NCBI GenBank assembly: GCA_002425685.1 | Contig: DIMS01000050.1 | Coordinates: 257 to 10,738 of the forward strand | From: Synergistaceae bacterium UBA5560 | Lineage (GTDB): Bacteria; Synergistota; Synergistia; Synergistales; Aminiphilaceae | Reading direction: 5' to 3' | Length of the DNA: 10,482 bases | Shown: positions 1 to 6,839 of the stretch, piece by piece | Position numbering within the stretch: the first letter of the stretch is position 1 | Layout of the letters: every line of letters begins with the position of its first letter | Notes under the pieces: generated by a model | The model's database searches: none | What the model saw: only the letters and a program-made list of their open reading frames with translations | What the model was told of the DNA's origin: nothing | Made by a program: the position numbers and the translations under genes

Positions 1-2006
1 AGACGGGGATGGATGGGCTGCCCGCAGTCCACCGCGGAGACGAAGTCGAGCACAGCCACCTTTCCCGTCTCCAGGTCCACCTCCACCTCCGCGAACTGGG
101 CCATGAAGGGCGGAGGCGATTCGCTCCCCACGTAGGAGGCCTGAGCCTGGATCTGGAACTGGTCGTGGCCGTAGAGGGTCTTCACCGCCACGTCCCCGAA
201 GGCGACGCGTTTGTCCGTCCGCAGATCACGGACAGAGCCGTTTTCGAGACAGAGGTCCTCCTCCTGTGCGCCCAGCATGTCCGCCGCCACGGCCAGAATC
301 TGGGCCGCGCAGCTCCCGGCGCACTTCGCCACGGCGTTTCCGGAGACGTAGGTCGTGGACGACGCGTAGGCCCCCACGTCGAAGGGAGTCACGTCCGTGT
401 CGCCCGAGAGGACCAGGATCTTCTCCACGGAAAGTCCGAGGACCTCCGCGGCGATCTGGGCAAGGATGGTGTCCGCGCCCGTGCCGATGTCCGCCGCCCC
501 GACGAGGAGATTGAACGAGCCGTCCTCGTTCATCTTCATGGACGCCGCCGCCATGTCGATGCCAGGAATGCCCGATCCCTGCATGGACACCGCCGCCCCG
601 ACGCCGCGAACTCTTCCTGGCGCGGGCGAGAGACGTTTTCCCCGCTTTTCCCGCCATCCGATGGCCTCGGCACCCCGGTCGATGCACTCGTCGAGCTTGC
701 AGGAGCGGATGATCTGGTCCACCCCCTCCTTGCCCTCTCCGAGGGCCCGGAAGACCGGAGAGGTCTCCCCCTCCCGGATGTGCCACCGCTTCACGTAGTC
801 GAGGAAATCCTGGCCGACCCGCCTTGCGAGAATGTCCACGTGCTGGTTGAGTCCGAAGAAGGCCTGGGTCGCCCCGTACCCGCGATAGGCGCCGCCCACG
901 GGAAGCGTGGTGTACACCGACCGGCCCAGAAAACGCAGGTTTGGAATCTTGTTGAACAGGGGAAGGCTCTTGCCTCCCGCCACGGAGACCACCGTGAGGG
1001 CGTGAGGACCGTAGGCGCCGGCGTTCATGAGCGCGTCCATGGAGAGGGCCGTGATGGTACCGTCCCGCATCATCCCCGTCTTGAGGCGAACCCGCATGGC
1101 ATGGCGCGTGCGGGTGGAGAGAAAGACCTCCTTCCTGGAGCAGACGTAGGTAGCGGGCCGACCCGTCCGCCAGGTCACCATGGCCACGAGGGGCTCCACG
1201 AGAACCTCCTGCTTGCTGCCGAAACCGCCGCCGAGACGGGGCTTCACCACCCGGACCATGCCGGTGGGAATGCCCAGGAGCCTCGCCGTGGTGCGTCGGG
1301 CGTGAAAGGGAACCTGGGTGGAGGAGATGACCACGAGCCGCCCCCGCTCGTCCAGGCAGGCCGAGGCGCAGTGCGGTTCAAGGGCGCAATGGGCGGTGAT
1401 GTGGGTGTGATAGACCTGCTCCTCCACGAAATCCGCCTCGGCGAAGCCCTTTTCCAGGTCGCCGATGGTGAAGGTGATCTCCCCCGCCAGGTTCCGCGCC
1501 GCGTCGTAGGCGACGGGGAGCGGGGCATAGGCGTCGTCGCCGTGGAGTCTGGGGGCGTCCTCCTCCATGGCGCGCTCGGGATCGAAGAGTGGCTCCAGGG
1601 GAACATAGTCGACGACGATCTTCCCGAGGGCAGTCAGGGCCGCCTCCTTCGTCTCCGCGGCGACGAGAGCCACCCGATCGCCCACGAAGCGGACCTTGCT
1701 GTCGAAAAGGAGCGTGTCGTACGGCGAGGGTTCGGGATAGCCCTGCCCCGCCGTGGTGTGGAGAACTCCGGGAACGTTGCCGTGATGGAGGATGTCCACG
1801 ACGCCGGGAACCTTTTCGGCCTCGCTCGTGTCGATCCGGATGATGTCCGCGTGGGGATGCGGAGAGAGCAGCACCGCCACGGAGAGCGCGTCGGAGGCGG
1901 AAAAATCCCCGGTGAAGCGCTCGGTTCCGACGGCGAGAGCCAGGGCGTCGCTCTTCGCCACATTCCTGCCGACCACGGTGAAAGCACGTTTCGGCGCCGC
2001 ACTCAT
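1..2006 (-). CDS. xdhA: Molybdopterin-binding (large) subunit of a xanthine-dehydrogenase-family hydroxylase, C-terminus cut by the window edge
   Basis: This is the catalytic subunit that holds the molybdenum-cytosine-dinucleotide-type cofactor and hydroxylates a heterocycle or aldehyde using water; electrons pass to the FeS and FAD partners encoded just upstream. The frame is open from the ATG at 2006 to the left edge (668 residues seen; family members are about 750-770). Family landmarks are in order: SPHPHAD near residue 49, STQVPFHARR with Gln231, LGGGFGSKQ at 258-266, AYRGYGATQ at 373-381, GDTDVTPFD at 535-543, and VDCGQPIHP at the visible end. The catalytic Glu near the C-terminus lies outside the window. 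Gln266 sits where bovine xanthine dehydrogenase has substrate-binding Glu802, while the Arg of RGYG is kept. The start overlaps the FeS subunit stop as ATGA, so translation is probably coupled. Symbol follows E. coli naming (XdhA = Mo subunit). Purine is the likely substrate class from context; the exact substrate cannot be read. Confidence 0.93.
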   Translation of the reverse strand, partial: MSAAPKRAFTVVGRNVAKSDALALAVGTERFTGDFSASDALSVAVLLSPHPHADIIRIDTSEAEKVPGVVDILHHGNVPGVLHTTAGQGYPEPSPYDTLLFDSKVRFVGDRVALVAAETKEAALTALGKIVVDYVPLEPLFDPERAMEEDAPRLHGDDAYAPLPVAYDAARNLAGEITFTIGDLEKGFAEADFVEEQVYHTHITAHCALEPHCASACLDERGRLVVISSTQVPFHARRTTARLLGIPTGMVRVVKPRLGGGFGSKQEVLVEPLVAMVTWRTGRPATYVCSRKEVFLSTRTRHAMRVRLKTGMMRDGTITALSMDALMNAGAYGPHALTVVSVAGGKSLPLFNKIPNLRFLGRSVYTTLPVGGAYRGYGATQAFFGLNQHVDILARRVGQDFLDYVKRWHIREGETSPVFRALGEGKEGVDQIIRSCKLDECIDRGAEAIGWREKRGKRLSPAPGRVRGVGAAVSMQGSGIPGIDMAAASMKMNEDGSFNLLVGAADIGTGADTILAQIAAEVLGLSVEKILVLSGDTDVTPFDVGAYASSTTYVSGNAVAKCAGSCAAQILAVAADMLGAQEEDLCLENGSVRDLRTDKRVAFGDVAVKTLYGHDQFQIQAQASYVGSESPPPFMAQFAEVEVDLETGKVAVLDFVSAVDCGQPIHPR

Positions 2007-2512
2007 GCGCCGCACCCCCCTCCGTCGCCGCAACCACCGCCGCAGCTTCCTCCCGTCCCGCGCCGCTCCGACGCGAGACGCACCGCCTCGGCGATCTTCA
2101 CGTAGCCCGTGCACCGGCACAGGTTGCCGTCGAGTCCTGCGGCGATCTCCTCCTCCGTCGGTTCCGGGTGTTCCTCCAGCAGGGCATGGGTCGCCAGGAC
2201 CATGCCGGGCGTGCAGAAACCACACTGCACCGCCCCCGCGTCCACGAAGGACTGTTGCACCGCCGAGGGAGCGCGCAGGTTCCCGAGTCCCCGGGAGGTT
2301 GTGATCTCCCGCTCCATGGCCGTGGCGGCGAAGACCTGGCAGGAATCCACGAGCACACCCTCCAGAAGGACGGCACAGCAGCCGCAATGCCCTTCCCGGC
2401 AGCCCTCCTTGACCTCCGTGACGCCGTTTTCCCGAAGAACGTCGAGGAGGGTCGCCCCGGCCTCGAAGGTCCACAGGGCCTCTTTGCCGTTCACACGAAA
2501 GCGTCCTTGCAT
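2003..2512 (-). CDS. xdhC: [2Fe-2S] subunit of the molybdenum hydroxylase, with a Gly/Cys-rich C-terminal tail
   Basis: A 169-residue electron-transfer subunit with two [2Fe-2S] clusters, linking the molybdenum centre to the FAD subunit. The N-terminal plant-ferredoxin domain has ligands Cys38, Cys43, Cys46 and Cys58. The C-terminal helical domain has Cys97-x2-Cys100 and Cys132-x-Cys134 in the classic CGFC and CRC motifs. The ATG at 2512 follows a GGAGG at 2523-2519 with a six-base spacer, and the length is close to E. coli XdhC (159). The oddity is the last 17 residues (153-169), a Gly-rich tail with three extra cysteines (157, 161, 167), which I do not recall in the family. The stop overlaps the next gene's start by four bases. 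The FAD subunit gene ends 17 bases upstream. Symbol follows E. coli usage (XdhC = FeS subunit), not the chaperone called XdhC in other bacteria. Confidence 0.95.
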   Translation of the reverse strand: MQGRFRVNGKEALWTFEAGATLLDVLRENGVTEVKEGCREGHCGCCAVLLEGVLVDSCQVFAATAMEREITTSRGLGNLRAPSAVQQSFVDAGAVQCGFCTPGMVLATHALLEEHPEPTEEEIAAGLDGNLCRCTGYVKIAEAVRLASERRGTGGSCGGGCGDGGGCGA

Positions 2513-2529
2513 GTTCCCCCTCCTCTCCG

Positions 2530-3342
2530 TCAGCGGTCTTTGCCGTTCCCGAGAAGCGCATTCAGACCGCGCTCCATCCACACGCCCGCAATTTCCCGAA
2601 GGTAGGCCGCGCTGCCGTGGGGTCTCTCGGAAAAGGCCACATCGAACCGGCGCCCCAACCCCCCGGGAAGTTCCGTCCCCAGGGGAAAGCCCCGGAGAGC
2701 CTCCTCGATCTCGGTCATCCGGGAAAACCGGTTTCTGCATCCCACGAGCACCGCCCGCAGTTCCTTCACGCATTCCTCCTCCACGAGGGCGAGGAGCGTG
2801 AGCGTGAAGGCGGGATAGTCGAAGCGAACCCGGACCTCCCGGTGATACCAGACGCGCCAGGGGCGGTCGGAAAAAGAGCACCCCGTGACGAGGGTCCCCC
2901 TGCGCAGGTCCGGAGTGGTGACATATTCCTCCAGCGGAACGGTCTTTGCCACCCGTCCCCGGAGATGGATGGAACTTCCCAGGGCGAGAAGAGGGCCCAT
3001 CAGGTCGGACCAGAGGGGAAAGGAGGCGATGCTGCCGCCGACGGTGATCCGGTTGCGGAGCGGCGTCGCCGCCGCGATGCCGAGGGCGCGGCTGAGCGCC
3101 GGAGCGGCGCCGCATGTTCTCAAGGCCCGAGCCGCTTCGGAAAAGGTCGTCGTCGCACCGAGGAAGAACGTCTCTCCCTCCCTGCGCAGACCCGAGAGCC
3201 CGGTTCGGGACAGATCCACCATCCCGCGGATGCGGGAGAGATCCCCCCGGCAGAGCATGGTCCCTCCACCGTGGGGAACCACCCCCTCCTCCTGTACGCA
3301 TCGAGCCGCCTCTGCAGCGTCTTCGGGGAAAAACCATTCCAC
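2530..3342 (-). CDS. xdhB: FAD-binding subunit of the molybdenum hydroxylase
   Basis: A 270-residue medium subunit that takes electrons from the FeS subunit and passes them through FAD to the acceptor. The FAD pyrophosphate loops appear as PHGGGTML at 23-30 (the family's AGGT motif) and RNRITVGGSIA at 96-106 (TIGGN-like). The segment from about 170 to 264 corresponds to the usual C-terminal FAD-subunit domain. It is slightly shorter than E. coli XdhB (292). I chose the GTG at 3342 because it gives MEWFFPEDAA, a normal N-terminus for the family, seven bases after AAGGGAGG at 3357-3350; the open frame continues upstream into ygeW but only as a shadow. The order FAD, FeS, Mo with close spacing indicates an intact three-subunit enzyme. 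No NAD specificity can be assigned from the sequence. Confidence 0.92.
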   Translation of the reverse strand: MEWFFPEDAAEAARCVQEEGVVPHGGGTMLCRGDLSRIRGMVDLSRTGLSGLRREGETFFLGATTTFSEAARALRTCGAAPALSRALGIAAATPLRNRITVGGSIASFPLWSDLMGPLLALGSSIHLRGRVAKTVPLEEYVTTPDLRRGTLVTGCSFSDRPWRVWYHREVRVRFDYPAFTLTLLALVEEECVKELRAVLVGCRNRFSRMTEIEEALRGFPLGTELPGGLGRRFDVAFSERPHGSAAYLREIAGVWMERGLNALLGNGKDR

Positions 3343-3349
3343 GGCGTCG

Positions 3350-3357
3350 CCTCCCTT
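3350..3357 (-). promoter_or_regulatory. Ribosome binding site of the FAD subunit gene (GTG start)
   Basis: AAGGGAGG on the minus strand lies seven bases before GTG at 3342. It decides the start, since no ATG in this frame is suitably placed and upstream sequence in frame overlaps ygeW. Confidence 0.75.
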
Positions 3358-3383
3358 CTTCGATGTTCCGCGCCTTCCGTCTT

Positions 3384-4373
3384 CTACCCTCGCCCGCCCA
3401 TGGTGAGGGCCATGACGGCCTTCGCCGTGTGCAGCCGATTCTCCGCCTCGTCGAAGACCACCGAGTTCGGCCCGTCGATGATCGCGTCCTCCACCTCGTT
3501 CCCGCGGTCCGCCGGCAGGGCATGCATGTAGAGACACTCCGGAGAGGCGAGGTGCATCTTCTCCCGGGTGCACTTCCAGACGCGGTTCGCCTCCAGGGCG
3601 GAATCGACCACGTCGGTGCTCTCGTTCGTCACCCAGCTCCCCCAGTTCTTGGGAAACACCACGTCCGCGTCGCGATAGGCCTCGTCCTGGTCGTGAATGA
3701 CCCGGAAAGTGCCACCGGTCTGTTCCGCGTTCTTGCGGGCCTCCTCGATGACCCAGTCGGGCAGCTCCCACCCCTTGGGATGTGCCAGCGTCACGTCCAT
3801 GCCGTACCGGGGGAAGAGGAGCGCCTGGCTCAGAGGAACGGAGATGGGTTTCTTGTGACTCGTCGCGAAAGCCCAGATGATGGAGACCTTCAGGCGACGC
3901 AGATCCGTCCCCCGTTTCTCCCGCATGGTCATGAGATCCGCGATGGCCTGGAGGGGGTGATACAGGTCGTCCTGCATGTTGATGACGGGCACCCGGGACC
4001 ACTGGGCCATCTCGCGCAGGTAGGCGTTGCCGGTCTTCCAGAAGCAGTTCCGGCAGGCGATGGCGTGTCCGAACCGGGAGAGGATGATCGCCGTGTCCTT
4101 GGGCGTCTCCCCGTGGGAGATCTGCATGGTACTCGTGTCGAGATAGTGGGCATGTCCGCCCAGCTGGGTGATTCCCGCCTCCATGGAGTTGCGGGTTCTC
4201 GTGGACTGTTCGAAGAACATGAGGAACACCGTCTGATAGGGAAGGAGCGGCGTGGGAACGCCCATGGCGAAGGAACGCTTCAGTTCGCAGGAGACGTCCA
4301 GAAGTGTGTCGATCTCCTCCCTGGTCCACTCGCGGAGGGTGATGAAATGTTTTCCCCGAAACAAAGTCTGCAT
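3384..4373 (-). CDS. ygeW: Knotted carbamoyltransferase, YgeW / N-acetylornithine transcarbamylase clade
   Basis: A 329-residue transcarbamylase that would transfer a carbamoyl group between carbamoyl phosphate and an amino acid; beside ygeY it probably runs in the catabolic direction, yielding carbamoyl phosphate. The carbamoyl-phosphate site is seen in STRTR at 57-61, HPLQ at 139-142 and HALPAD at 284-289. HGET at 87-90, GNAYLRE at 115-121 and GMDVTLAHP at 191-199 match E. coli YgeW as I recall it, and the Pro-rich strand 168-182 (KKPISVP) matches the loop that forms the deep knot in this clade. The C-terminal DEAENRLHTAKA at 308-319 instead resembles N-acetylornithine transcarbamylase, and the length is also nearer that enzyme (about 340) than E. 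coli YgeW (396). The HCLP Cys of ornithine transcarbamylase is Ala285, arguing against an anabolic ArgF. The ATG at 4373 has AAGGAAGGA at 4389-4381; an upstream ATG at 4514 is rejected. The acceptor substrate is unproven. Confidence 0.9.
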   Translation of the reverse strand: MQTLFRGKHFITLREWTREEIDTLLDVSCELKRSFAMGVPTPLLPYQTVFLMFFEQSTRTRNSMEAGITQLGGHAHYLDTSTMQISHGETPKDTAIILSRFGHAIACRNCFWKTGNAYLREMAQWSRVPVINMQDDLYHPLQAIADLMTMREKRGTDLRRLKVSIIWAFATSHKKPISVPLSQALLFPRYGMDVTLAHPKGWELPDWVIEEARKNAEQTGGTFRVIHDQDEAYRDADVVFPKNWGSWVTNESTDVVDSALEANRVWKCTREKMHLASPECLYMHALPADRGNEVEDAIIDGPNSVVFDEAENRLHTAKAVMALTMGGRG

Positions 4374-4503
4374 GCTTTTTTCCTTCCTTTCTTCACTGGA
4401 GATGAGGCTCAGGCATGCCTCGCACGGCAGATCGGCGCGAAACACGGCGTTCTTCGCCGGAACCGTGCTCGACACCGTCCCGCTTCGACCGTCGTCCAAC
4501 CTT
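4374..4503 (-). other. 130-base ygeY-ygeW spacer with small hairpins
   Basis: This is the longest gap inside the operon. It holds two small inverted repeats: a 5-bp GC stem with a five-base loop at 4445-4459, and GAGGC/GCCTC arms at 4404-4421 that contain the perfect 10-bp palindrome AGGCATGCCT (4411-4420). Neither is followed by a T-run on the minus strand, so they are not intrinsic terminators. The ribosome binding site of ygeW (4389-4381) lies at its end. I see no convincing promoter or small gene. mRNA processing or stability is a possible role, but this is a guess. Confidence 0.4.
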
Positions 4504-5715
4504 TTATCCGTCACAGCGCTCCACGTACAGGGTGGGAATCAGGGCGTACATGGCCGCGGCCTTCACGAGTTCGCTCTTCCAGGTCCGCTCGTCCGGGGCG
4601 TGGGCCTGGTCCTCGTGTCCGGGGCCGAAGCCGACGCAGGGAATACCGAATCGCCCCATGATGGCGACGCCGTTGGTGGAGAAGGTCCACTTGTCCACGA
4701 CGGGCTCCTCTCCGGTGAGGCACCGATAGGCCTCGACGAGGGTCCGGGTCACCGCGTGATCCTCGTCGATGAGCCAGGCGGGGAAATAGGCCTCGGAGGG
4801 ATAGACGAGCCCGCGGTAAGAAGGAGTGGCGTAGTCGTACATACTCACCGTGGCACCCGCGGCTTTCACCGCCGGCAGGTTCCGGATCTCCCGCAGGGCG
4901 GATTCCGCCGTTTCTCCCACGGTAAGGCGTCGGTCGATGGAGATGCTGCAGCCGTCCGCCACGGCGCACCGGGAGGGGGAGGAGAAGAAGATCTCCGAGA
5001 CGGCGAGGCTTCCCTTTCCTAGGAACTCGTGATCCCGGAGGTTTTCGTGGAGCGCCCGGAGTTCGAGCAGAATGGGCGCCATCTTGTAGATGGCGTTGTC
5101 CCCCCGCTCCGGCGCGGAACCGTGGCAGGAGAGCCCCGACACGAACACCCGGATCTCCATCCGTCCCCGCTGGCCGCGGTAAATTCTGCAGGAAGTGGGC
5201 TCCGTGGAGACCACGAACTCGGGGCGGATGCCGTCCTCCTGGACGATGTACTGCCAGCAGAGGCCGTCGCAGTCCTCCTCCTGCACCGTTCCCGTCACGA
5301 GGAGCGAATAGTCCCCCTCAAGCCCCAGTTCCTTGATGATCTTCGCCCCGTAGACCATGGAGGCCATGCCGCCCTTCTGGTCCGACGCGCCTCGTCCGCC
5401 GATGCACTGTTCATCCTCGTATCCCTCGTAGGGATCGAAGGTCCAGAGCTCCCGGTTGCCCACCCCCACCGTGTCGATGTGGGCATCCATGGCGATGAGC
5501 CGTCTGCCGCTTCCCACCGTGCCGAGGATGTTCCCCATGGGATCGATTTCCACCTGGTCGAAGCCGACCTTCTCCATCTCCTGCCAGATTCTCTGGATCA
5601 CCCGTTCCTCGTTGCCGCTCTCGCTCGGGATCGCCACCATGTCCCGCAGAAAGCGGGCCATGTCCGGCAGGCAAGCCTCAGCCAGCCGCCGTACCTCTTC
5701 GGCTCCGACACGCAT
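4504..5715 (-). CDS. ygeY: YgeY family M20 metallohydrolase
   Basis: A 403-residue di-zinc amidohydrolase of peptidase family M20, the same length as E. coli YgeY and matching it over long stretches as I recall that sequence (for example MVAIPSES at 26-33, VEIDPMGN at 55-62, VQEEDCDGLCWQYI at 144-157, TFSTNGV at 344-350). Expected M20 residues are all present: His79 and catalytic Asp81 (MDAHIDTVG), Asp112 (GGRGASDQ), catalytic Glu146 and ligand Glu147, Glu172 (STEPT), and His372 (QAHAPDE). The lid or dimerisation domain lies about 175-290. It is cytoplasmic, with no signal peptide. It is thought to hydrolyse a ureido or amide intermediate in the purine/2,3-diaminopropionate-linked pathway; annotation systems also tie it to selenium-dependent molybdenum hydroxylase clusters. 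The ATG at 5715 follows AAGGGAG at 5731-5725; the open frame upstream has no family similarity. Confidence 0.96.
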   Translation of the reverse strand: MRVGAEEVRRLAEACLPDMARFLRDMVAIPSESGNEERVIQRIWQEMEKVGFDQVEIDPMGNILGTVGSGRRLIAMDAHIDTVGVGNRELWTFDPYEGYEDEQCIGGRGASDQKGGMASMVYGAKIIKELGLEGDYSLLVTGTVQEEDCDGLCWQYIVQEDGIRPEFVVSTEPTSCRIYRGQRGRMEIRVFVSGLSCHGSAPERGDNAIYKMAPILLELRALHENLRDHEFLGKGSLAVSEIFFSSPSRCAVADGCSISIDRRLTVGETAESALREIRNLPAVKAAGATVSMYDYATPSYRGLVYPSEAYFPAWLIDEDHAVTRTLVEAYRCLTGEEPVVDKWTFSTNGVAIMGRFGIPCVGFGPGHEDQAHAPDERTWKSELVKAAAMYALIPTLYVERCDG

Positions 5716-5788
5716 CCGTCTCGACTCCCTTCCCGTCTTTCCCGAACGGAAACAATTCCCCCTGCCCCTTCCCATTCCGCCGGAGCGT

Positions 5789-6835
5789 TCACTCCACTTC
5801 CTTTTCCTTTTCTGCAGCACGTATTGCGTCGAGATAGCGTTCCGCCATCCGCCGCCCCTCCTCACCGGACGATTCGGCGAGAAACGCCAGGGCGGAGGCG
5901 CGGCCGATCCGGCGGAACGCCTCCATCGCCTCCTCGGAAAGCAGGTCGACCCGGACTCCCGCCTCCTCCAGGAGGGAAACGCCCTTTCCGGAGGCCTCGA
6001 GAATCCGGTTGAGCCCTCGTCCCGCGACGATGGCTACCCGGGCCGCCTCATCCACCACACGTCGTTCCTCCGGAGTGAGAGTCCGGTAGAAATCGTCGTT
6101 CATGACCCAGAAATAGACGCTGTACAGGTGGTTCGAAAGCGTCAGATAGCGCTGCACCGTCTGGAGTCCTCCAGCGAGCAGGATGGGAACCGGGTTGTGT
6201 TGCCCGTCCACGACTCCCGTCTCAAGGGCGGTACGCACCTCGGACCAGGGCATGACCACCGGCACGGCCCCGAAGGCTCGCATGAGATTTTCCTGTGAAG
6301 GAATCGCCATGACCCGCATGCGGAGTCCCTCCATGTCCTCCGGAGAGAGGATGGGGCGCTTGTTGTTGGAAATCTGGAAGAACCCCCCAGCCTCTCCGAA
6401 GCCGAGCACGCGGAATCCGGACTTCGTCAGGATGTCCTCCCGGAGCAGCTCGCCGAAGGGACCGTCGTAGACCCTCCACGCCACGGAAAAATCCCGGATC
6501 GCGAAGGGGATGTCCAGAACGCCCACCAGCGGGTAGAAGGGAGCCATTCCCCCGGCGGAGGCGATGTAGCTCTGCAGCACCCCCGCCCGCACCTGCTCCA
6601 TGCACTCCCGTTCGTTTCCGGGCTCTCCCTCGGGGAGGAGCACCACCTGGAGGCTTCCGCTGCTGCCTTCCTCCACCATGTTCTTGAAGACCTGGGCCAT
6701 CGCGGCGGTGCCCACCTCGAAGGGACGCTGGGGATTGAGGTGGGCGAGCCGGATCTCCCTGGCGGAGGCGTCCCGGCACAGGAGAACCGCACAGAGAAGA
6801 AGCACACGGAGCGCGGTGCGGCGCACGAAAACCAC
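5789..6835 (-). CDS. dctP: TRAP transporter solute-binding protein, DctP type
   Basis: A 348-residue periplasmic binding protein that would deliver an organic acid to a TRAP permease. Residues 1-25 form a signal peptide (Arg5-Arg6, hydrophobic VLLLCAVLLC, cleavage predicted after ASA at 23-25); there is no proper lipobox. The mature start REIRLAHLN is typical of the family. Conserved signs are GLRMRV with Arg174, which usually salt-bridges a substrate carboxylate, and the TGVVDGQHNP segment at 206-215. The GTG at 6835 is four bases after the previous stop and seven bases after a GGGGG stretch; a second GTG three codons in is possible. No DctQ or DctM membrane subunit is present in the window, so this is an orphan here. 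Its place among the enzymes suggests that its ligand is the operon's substrate, perhaps a ureido or amino carboxylate (inference). Confidence 0.9.
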   Translation of the reverse strand: MVFVRRTALRVLLLCAVLLCRDASAREIRLAHLNPQRPFEVGTAAMAQVFKNMVEEGSSGSLQVVLLPEGEPGNERECMEQVRAGVLQSYIASAGGMAPFYPLVGVLDIPFAIRDFSVAWRVYDGPFGELLREDILTKSGFRVLGFGEAGGFFQISNNKRPILSPEDMEGLRMRVMAIPSQENLMRAFGAVPVVMPWSEVRTALETGVVDGQHNPVPILLAGGLQTVQRYLTLSNHLYSVYFWVMNDDFYRTLTPEERRVVDEAARVAIVAGRGLNRILEASGKGVSLLEEAGVRVDLLSEEAMEAFRRIGRASALAFLAESSGEEGRRMAERYLDAIRAAEKEKEVE

Positions 6836-6839
6836 GATT

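Noticed and set aside
9..2105. 698-residue open frame on the plus strand
   Set aside because: It runs in codon register opposite the molybdenum subunit gene, whose family motifs are unmistakable. High GC at third positions removes stops from the opposite strand, and the translation is Arg/Gly/His-rich with no recognisable motif.
2003..3523. 506-residue minus-strand frame joining the FeS subunit to upstream sequence, as a fusion
   Set aside because: Only the last 169 residues are the FeS protein. The rest overlaps the FAD subunit in another frame and has no family features; a good ribosome binding site marks the internal ATG at 2512.
3384..4514. A 376-residue start for YgeW from the ATG at 4514
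   Set aside because: It would overlap the ygeY stop and add 47 residues unlike the family. The ATG at 4373 has an AAGGAAGGA site and gives a normal N-terminus.
3114..4661. 515-residue plus-strand frame across ygeW
   Set aside because: It is antisense to a clearly real gene, has low-complexity composition and shows no convincing start site.
5716..5788. TTTCC/GGAAA hairpin between dctP and ygeY as a terminator
   Set aside because: The stem is only five base pairs of mixed composition and is not followed by a T-run, so I treat the genes as one transcript.
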